Shown here: positions 6,540 through 11,068 of the stretch, in pieces | Position numbering within the stretch: the stretch's first letter is position 1 | Layout of the letters: each line of letters starts with the position of its first letter | NCBI GenBank assembly: GCA_015232955.1 | Contig: JADFYS010000043.1 | Coordinates: 1 to 11,068 of the forward strand | Direction: 5' to 3' | Source of the DNA: Gammaproteobacteria bacterium | Lineage (GTDB): Bacteria; Pseudomonadota; Gammaproteobacteria; Thiohalomonadales; Thiohalomonadaceae | Length of the DNA: 11,068 bases | Made by a program: the position numbers and the translations under genes | The notes under the pieces: model-generated | The model's input: only the letters and a program-made list of their open reading frames with translations | The model's database searches: none | Told to the model about the DNA's origin: nothing

Positions 6540-8108
6540 ATGAGCAAGATCCAGCGAGCCTTAATCAGCGTCGCGGATAAAAGCGGAATGGTCCCCTTCT
6601 CTCGTGCCCTGGAGGCGCAGGGGGTTGAGATCCTCTCCACCGGTGGTACCGCAAAGCTTCTGGCAGAGAACGGGGTCGCGGTGACCGAGGTCTCCGACTA
6701 TACCGGATTTCCGGAGATGATGGATGGTCGGGTGAAGACCCTTCACCCCAAGGTTCACGGCGGGATTCTGGGACGGCGGGGGCAAGACGAGGCGGTGATG
6801 GCCGACCACGGCATCGGTGCCATTGATCTGGTGGTGGTCAACCTCTACCCCTTTGAGCAGACGGTGGCCAACCCCAACTGCGATCTCGCAACAGCGATCG
6901 AGAATATCGACATCGGTGGCCCGACCATGCTCCGTGCCGCTGCCAAGAACCATACTGCGGTTACGGTGGTGGTCGATTGTGGTGATTACGGGAAGGTGCT
7001 GGAGGAGATGCAAAACGGTGGAGAAGTGACCGCTGCGACCCGTTTTGCCCTGGCCGTAAAGTGTTTTGAACACACTGCAGCCTATGACGGGGCGATAGCC
7101 AACTATCTCGGGACGGTGACGGCAGAGGGTGAGCGCAGCCGTTTCTCCCACACCTTTAACCGCCAGTTTCTCCTCACTCAGACCCTCCGCTATGGTGAGA
7201 ACCCGCATCAAGAGGCGGCGTTCTATCTCGAGCGTTATCCCGAAACCGGAACTATCGCCACCTCGCGCCAACTACAGGGGAAGGAGCTCTCCTACAACAA
7301 TATCGCCGATACCGATGCGGCGCTGGAGTGTGTCAAGAGTTTTTGTGATACACAGGCGGTCTGTGTCATTGTCAAACACGCCAACCCCTGTGGAGTTGCT
7401 GTCGGTAGCGACTGTCTCGACGCCTATCAACGCGCCTATGCCACCGATCCCGAGTCGGCCTTTGGCGGGATTATCGCCTTTAACCGCGCCCTGGATGCGA
7501 AAACCGCTGCGGCGATTGTTGAGCAGCAGTTTGTCGAGGTGATCATCGCCCCGGTGGTGACGGCAGAGGCGGTCGAGGTGGTGGCGGCGAAGAAAAATGT
7601 CCGACTGCTCGAGTGTGGTGACTGGCCGGCAACCCCGGCACCGGCCCTCGATTATAAGCGGGTCAATGGCGGGCTACTGGTTCAGGATCGCGATCTCGGC
7701 ATGGTTCAGGCAGAGGAGCTGCGGGTGGTGACCAACCGGGTACCGACCGAAGAGGAGTTGAGCGATCTCACCTTTGGCTGGAAGATAGCGAAGTTTGTAA
7801 AATCAAACGCCATCGTCTACGCCAAAGGGCGGCAGACGATCGGTGTCGGTGCCGGACAGATGAGCCGGATCAACTCTGCCCGAATCGCGGCAATTAAGGC
7901 GGAACAGGCGAAGCTGGAGGTGCGGGGGTCAGTGATGGCCTCTGACGCCTTCTTCCCCTTTCGTGACGGCATCGATAGTGCTGCGGAGAAGGGGATTGTA
8001 GCGGTAATTCAGCCGGGGGGGTCGATGCGTGATGATGAGGTGATCGCCGCTGCCAATGAGCACGGAATGGCGATGGTCTTTACCGGGATGCGCCACTTTC
8101 GCCACTAG
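6540..8108 (+). CDS. purH: Bifunctional AICAR transformylase / IMP cyclohydrolase
   Basis: PurH catalyses the last two steps of purine synthesis: formyl transfer from 10-formyl-tetrahydrofolate to AICAR, then ring closure to IMP. The 522 residues match the family length (E. coli 529). The N-terminal cyclohydrolase domain (about 1-195) shows ILSTGGTAKLL and KTLHPKVHGGILGRR (66-80). The transformylase domain shows RYGENPHQ (217-224), KHANPCGVAVG with the catalytic Lys279-His280 pair, the ESAFGGIIAFN segment, and the conserved C-terminal end MVFTGMRHFRH. All key residues are intact. purD, which follows purH in E. coli and many relatives, is not downstream; a putative outer-membrane protein gene follows after 100 bp. 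Composition and codon use are typical of the right half of the window. Confidence 0.98.
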   Translation: MSKIQRALISVADKSGMVPFSRALEAQGVEILSTGGTAKLLAENGVAVTEVSDYTGFPEMMDGRVKTLHPKVHGGILGRRGQDEAVMADHGIGAIDLVVVNLYPFEQTVANPNCDLATAIENIDIGGPTMLRAAAKNHTAVTVVVDCGDYGKVLEEMQNGGEVTAATRFALAVKCFEHTAAYDGAIANYLGTVTAEGERSRFSHTFNRQFLLTQTLRYGENPHQEAAFYLERYPETGTIATSRQLQGKELSYNNIADTDAALECVKSFCDTQAVCVIVKHANPCGVAVGSDCLDAYQRAYATDPESAFGGIIAFNRALDAKTAAAIVEQQFVEVIIAPVVTAEAVEVVAAKKNVRLLECGDWPATPAPALDYKRVNGGLLVQDRDLGMVQAEELRVVTNRVPTEEELSDLTFGWKIAKFVKSNAIVYAKGRQTIGVGAGQMSRINSARIAAIKAEQAKLEVRGSVMASDAFFPFRDGIDSAAEKGIVAVIQPGGSMRDDEVIAAANEHGMAMVFTGMRHFRH

Positions 8109-8208
8109 TTTGTCTCAGCCCAAAATGGTTGCCGCTGATGGTAGCTAAAATAGGACGGTTTTCAGCTGTTTTGGGTCTGGTTGTTAAATATTAGGTGAGG
8201 AGAGAGAA
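8109..8208. other. purH–beta-barrel intergenic region
   Basis: These 100 bp hold no gene. A loose 7-base inverted repeat, cccaaaa (8119-8125) and ttttggg (8169-8175), has a 43-base loop and no T-tract, so it is a poor terminator candidate. A good ribosome binding site, gaggag (8197-8202), stands 6 bp before the next ATG. A promoter for the downstream gene is likely somewhere here, but I cannot point to one. Confidence 0.4.
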
Positions 8209-8937
8209 ATGAAACAGAGTCGATGGAAAGGGTTGTCGGTTGCGATACTCATGGGGGTCTCAGCCCCCCTCTACGCGGGGGATTATGATATCTCTCTCGA
8301 CGGTCTGGCTGGGGTTCAGGACGATTTTCTGAAACTATCCGAAGATCTGGGGGCCGCCCTCAGTTACAAGGCGCTGGCTCCGGTGGAGCCTCTGGGGAGT
8401 CTCGGCTTCGATATCGGGATCGAGATGAGTAGCAGCGCTGTCGCCAATAGCGATGTCTGGAAAAAGGTGACCGGGGAGGATATCTCCAACCTCCCGGTGC
8501 CAAGGGTCCACCTTCATAAAGGGCTGCCGCTGAATGTCGATATTGCCGCCTCCTACGCCACCATTCCGGCGAGTGATATCACCCTCTTTGCGTGGGAGTT
8601 GCGTTACGCCTTTATGGAGGGGAACATCGCTCTTCCCGCGGTGGCGATCCGTTACACCCAGAGCAACCTTAGCGGAGTAGAGCAGCTCTCATTTTCAACC
8701 CGCGGGGTAGAGTTGGGGATCTCCAAAGGGTTCGCGATGGCGACCCCCTATGCCGGAGTGGGGCAGATCTGGGTCGACAGCGGCGCGAGTATCGCTGCCC
8801 TAAAGGATGAGAGCTTTTCGATGCGCAAACTCTTTGTCGGTCTCAACTTCAATCTCGGACTGATGAATCTGGCGGTGGAAGGGGATAAAACCGGAGAAGT
8901 GACCAGTTATGGCGGCAAGATCAGCTTCCGTTTCTGA
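8209..8937 (+). CDS. Putative outer-membrane beta-barrel protein, unknown function
   Basis: The product is a 242-residue exported protein of no family I can name with confidence. Residues 1-23 are a signal peptide ending in APLYA before GDYD. The mature chain alternates polar and hydrophobic residues in short strands (LGFDIGIEMS, LNVDIAASYATIP, ITLFAWELRYAF, AVAIRYTQ, RGVELGISKGF, KLFVGLNFNLGLMNLAVEG) and ends in KISFRF. A terminal Phe on such a strand is the usual recognition signal for the BAM outer-membrane assembly machine. A small barrel of about 8-10 strands fits the length. The start is fixed by gaggag 6 bp upstream and by the signal peptide. The 3' end overlaps the amgK reading frame by 29 bases, suggesting co-transcription. 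No ligand or enzymatic motif is visible. Confidence 0.75.
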   Translation: MKQSRWKGLSVAILMGVSAPLYAGDYDISLDGLAGVQDDFLKLSEDLGAALSYKALAPVEPLGSLGFDIGIEMSSSAVANSDVWKKVTGEDISNLPVPRVHLHKGLPLNVDIAASYATIPASDITLFAWELRYAFMEGNIALPAVAIRYTQSNLSGVEQLSFSTRGVELGISKGFAMATPYAGVGQIWVDSGASIAALKDESFSMRKLFVGLNFNLGLMNLAVEGDKTGEVTSYGGKISFRF

Positions 8938-9985
8938 CTCTCCACCGACTGCCGCCGCACGACAGGAGGCGATGCGGCGGTGGCTCCAACAGCTCGGTTA
9001 TGAACCACTGCGGTTGACACCGGCCTCGGCGGACGCCAGCTTTCGTAGTTACTGGCGCCTCGAAGTCGAAGGTGAGCCCAGTCGCATTGTGATGGATGCG
9101 CCGCCGGAGAAGGAGCCGCTGCAGCCGTTTGTCGCCATCGCCAAGAGCTGGAGGGGGATCGGCCTCAACTTACCGCAGGTGTTGGCGGAAGAGAGGGGGC
9201 AGGGGTTTCTCCTGCTTAGCGATCTCGGGTGTTGTCATTATCTACAGCAGTTGCGTCGAGGAGAGGAGGGGTACGAGCCAGTGCAGCTCTACCGTGCGGC
9301 GATAGAGGCGCTGGTGCTGCTGCAGCAGCAGCAGGCGCCGCAGACACCACCACTTCCGGCGTATGATCGCCAGCTGCTATTGAGCGAGATGGAGCTGTTT
9401 ACAACCTATTTTCTCGCTCAGCAGCTACAGCTTGAACTGACTGCGACAGAGGAGGATCTTCTGAATCAGACCTTTGCCCTGTTGACAGAAAATGCGCTTG
9501 AGCAGCCACAGGTGGCAGTTCATCGCGACTACCACAGTCGAAACCTGATGGTGACGGAACCATTGCCGGGAGTTCTCGATTTTCAGGATGCGGTGATCGG
9601 ACCGCTGAGTTATGACCTCGTCTCACTCCTTCGTGACTGCTATATCGCCTGGCCCGAAGAGTGGGTTACAGCCAGGATAGAGGAGTATCTTGCCCTCGCC
9701 ACCGAGGCGGGGGTGGTTCCTTCTGACTGTTCGCGCCAGCAGTTTAGGCGCTGGTTTGACCGTATGGGGCTGCAGCGCCATTTAAAGGCGATCGGCATCT
9801 TCTCCCGGCTCAATATTCGCGATGGCAAACCGGGCTACCTTGGCGATATCCCGCGCACCTTCGGCTATCTTGTCGCTGTCAGTGGCAGTGATGCTGCCCT
9901 GCAGCCGTTTCACACCTTTCTGTTGCAGAGAGTAGCACCACTGCTCGACAAGCAGCAGTTGCAGCCTCAGGAGGGCAGAGGATGA
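8909..9985 (+). CDS. amgK: N-acetylmuramate/N-acetylglucosamine anomeric kinase
   Basis: AmgK phosphorylates the anomeric hydroxyl of MurNAc and GlcNAc in the peptidoglycan recycling route that bypasses de novo UDP-MurNAc synthesis; MurU then makes UDP-MurNAc. The protein has the aminoglycoside-phosphotransferase fold: ASADASFRSYWRL (39-51), VMDAPPEKEPLQPF (61-74), GFLLLSDLG (99-107), catalytic HRDYHSRN (205-212, Asp207 and Asn212), the DFG-equivalent LDFQDAVIGPLSYDLVSLLRD with Asp224, and a C-terminal RTFGYL helix. Start: an internal ATG at 8972 has an aggagg only 2 bp away, too close. The ATG at 8909 keeps the helix RQEAMRRWL that family members have at their N-terminus, so I prefer 8909, which overlaps the previous gene by 29 bp. 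A run of Gln codons lies at 139-142. murU, its usual neighbour, is missing here. Confidence 0.87.
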   Translation: MAARSASVSDSPPTAAARQEAMRRWLQQLGYEPLRLTPASADASFRSYWRLEVEGEPSRIVMDAPPEKEPLQPFVAIAKSWRGIGLNLPQVLAEERGQGFLLLSDLGCCHYLQQLRRGEEGYEPVQLYRAAIEALVLLQQQQAPQTPPLPAYDRQLLLSEMELFTTYFLAQQLQLELTATEEDLLNQTFALLTENALEQPQVAVHRDYHSRNLMVTEPLPGVLDFQDAVIGPLSYDLVSLLRDCYIAWPEEWVTARIEEYLALATEAGVVPSDCSRQQFRRWFDRMGLQRHLKAIGIFSRLNIRDGKPGYLGDIPRTFGYLVAVSGSDAALQPFHTFLLQRVAPLLDKQQLQPQEGRG

Positions 9986-10833
9986 GCTGGTGGGGCAAAC
10001 TCTTTGGCGGCACCTTCGGGATGATGTTCGGCGGGCCGTTAGGTGCCCTGCTCGGGGCGGCACTGGGGCACAAGTTTGACAAGGGGTTGGACTTCTTTAA
10101 AGAGATGGGGGGAGGTCAATCTCGTTGGAGTAGCCCGGGAGAGGTAGAGCGGGTCCAGTCGGCATTTTTCACCGCCACCTTTGCGGTGATGGGGGCGGTG
10201 GCAAAGGCCGATGGTCATGTCTCGAGCCATGAGATCGCCATGGCGCGGCAGATAATGGATCAGATGCAGCTCAACGCAGAGCAGCGGGAGATCGCCCAAA
10301 AACTCTTTAATGAGGGTAAGCAGCCGCAGTTTCCTCTCGACGATGCGGTGGAGCAGTTACGCCAAGAGTGTCACCGCCGCCGCAACCTGCTGCGGATGTT
10401 TCTCGAGATTCAGATCCACGCCGCTTTTGCCGACGGGACAATGGAGGAGCGTGAGCGCGAGATACTGCTTCACATTGCGACGATCCTCGGCTTCTCTGCC
10501 AAAGAGTTTCAGCTTATGGAGCGGATGGTGGCAGCGGTCTATAGCTTCCATCAGCGGCAGGAGGGGGCGAACCGGGGGAGGGGAAAGGGGGTGGTCTCTG
10601 CTTCAGAACTCCAGGCCGCTTATGAGCTGATCGGGGTGAGTAGTCAGGCCAGTGACGATGAGGTCAAGCGCGCCTATCGTCAGTTGATGAGTCGTCACCA
10701 CCCCGACAAACTGGTCTCAAAGGGGTTGCCGGAGGAGATGATGAAGATGGCGACGATCAAGACTCAGGAGATCAAAAGCGCCTACGACCTCATCCGTCAG
10801 AGCCGCATCAAAGTGGCGGCAGGCGAGGGTTGA
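9982..10833 (+). CDS. djlA: DnaJ-like membrane co-chaperone DjlA
   Basis: DjlA is an inner-membrane J-domain protein that recruits DnaK and can influence envelope signalling systems such as Rcs. The 283 residues show the full architecture. The N-terminal membrane segment (about 6-30) is Gly-rich, GGTFGMMFGGPLGALLGAALGH, the kind of helix known to dimerise. A TerB-like helical domain follows (about 52-180, with VMGAVAKADGHVSSHEI and AAFADGTMEEREREIL). After a charged linker comes a C-terminal J domain (about 208-275) with the HPD signature at 240-242 and a long insert before the last helix, as in E. coli DjlA. The start ATG overlaps the amgK stop (ATGA) and has aggagg 7 bp upstream, so the two genes are coupled. 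Confidence 0.95.
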   Translation: MSWWGKLFGGTFGMMFGGPLGALLGAALGHKFDKGLDFFKEMGGGQSRWSSPGEVERVQSAFFTATFAVMGAVAKADGHVSSHEIAMARQIMDQMQLNAEQREIAQKLFNEGKQPQFPLDDAVEQLRQECHRRRNLLRMFLEIQIHAAFADGTMEEREREILLHIATILGFSAKEFQLMERMVAAVYSFHQRQEGANRGRGKGVVSASELQAAYELIGVSSQASDDEVKRAYRQLMSRHHPDKLVSKGLPEEMMKMATIKTQEIKSAYDLIRQSRIKVAAGEG

Positions 10834-10841
10834 GAGCGAAG

Positions 10842-11068
10842 TTAGGGATCGAGAGAGGTTTTGACTACAGAGCCGGGGGCGTGACGGCGGAGCCAGCCGG
10901 CGACGCGATGCACCAGCTCATCCTCTGTCCGTTCAAAGTTGTGATCCGCTCCTTCAATCATGAACTGGCGAAAGGTGATCAACTTTGCCGTCTCTTCAGA
11001 GAAGTTTCTTGAAAAGTCCGACGCCTCCATGTGGCGTCCAGTCTGAATTTTACCTGCCACTGCCTTCA
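10842..11068 (-). CDS. Probable alpha/beta-hydrolase, C-terminal part (runs off the window)
   Basis: On the minus strand the frame is open from the right edge to a TAA at 10844-10842, about 75 codons. The reading includes KLITFRQFMIEGADHNFER and then ELVHRVAGWLRRH. A 'GADHNF' stretch followed by an amphipathic helix ending in WL is the usual end of alpha/beta-hydrolases, where this His belongs to the Ser-Asp-His triad. The nucleophile and acid lie outside the window, so substrate and subfamily cannot be judged. A GTG at 11060-11058 lies inside the frame, but the open frame continues to the edge and I take the gene as partial. It converges on djlA with only 8 bp between stops, leaving no room for a separate terminator. 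Confidence 0.65.
   Translation of the reverse strand, partial: KAVAGKIQTGRHMEASDFSRNFSEETAKLITFRQFMIEGADHNFERTEDELVHRVAGWLRRHAPGSVVKTSLDP

Noticed and set aside
6561..7271. 236-codon open frame on the minus strand inside purH
   Set aside because: purH on the plus strand is unmistakable. The antisense text is rich in His, Arg and Gly with no recognisable motif, a typical shadow in G+C-rich coding DNA.
8119..8175. cccaaaa ... ttttggg inverted repeat as a purH terminator
   Set aside because: The arms are only 7 bases, the loop is 43 bases and no T-tract follows.
9311..9345. ctg/cag triplet run in amgK as a contingency repeat
   Set aside because: It gives only Leu-Leu-Gln-Gln-Gln-Gln in frame. 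Triplet slippage would not shift the frame, and the run is short.

Overview
The window looks like chromosome from a free-living or symbiotic gammaproteobacterium. DjlA, AmgK and a full-length PurH together point to that class. The codon use of the right half is G+C-rich (hand counts of sample lines about 57-68%), with many ATC, CTC and GAG codons. I cannot name a genus.

Layout. (1) Positions 1-320 are debris: a frameshifted 3' fragment of an aspartate/glutamate racemase gene on the minus strand, abutting the 3' end of an IS30-family element on the plus strand. (2) Positions 350-6252 hold a tight plus-strand signalling operon: a TorT-like periplasmic binding protein, a 1190-residue hybrid histidine kinase (CHASE-like sensor, PAS, kinase core, two receivers, HPt), and a receiver protein with a PP2C/SpoIIE-type phosphatase output. 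The predicted chain is ligand, TorT-like protein, kinase His466, receiver Asp, HPt His1053, then Asp59 of the phosphatase. No TorR-type DNA-binding regulator and no torCAD genes are present. (3) Positions 6236-6476 hold the 3' end of one lost gene, the ribosome binding site and first codons of a second, and a 92-bp nested palindrome (MITE-like) that cuts the second. (4) Positions 6540-10833 carry housekeeping genes: purH, a putative outer-membrane beta-barrel gene, amgK and djlA. The last three are packed together and probably co-transcribed. (5) At the right edge the 3' end of a probable alpha/beta-hydrolase gene converges on djlA.

The most striking signal is compositional. From about 312 to about 4200 the DNA is A+T-richer (sample lines about 38-50% G+C). 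Inside the kinase gene, within the second receiver domain, it switches without breaking the frame to the G+C-rich style of the rest of the window. The TorT-like gene and most of the kinase thus look acquired and joined in frame to a resident REC-HPt tail that already sat beside its phosphatase partner. Together with the loss of the gene(s) that should follow the phosphatase, the locus reads as a rebuilt phosphorelay whose final target is no longer encoded next to it.
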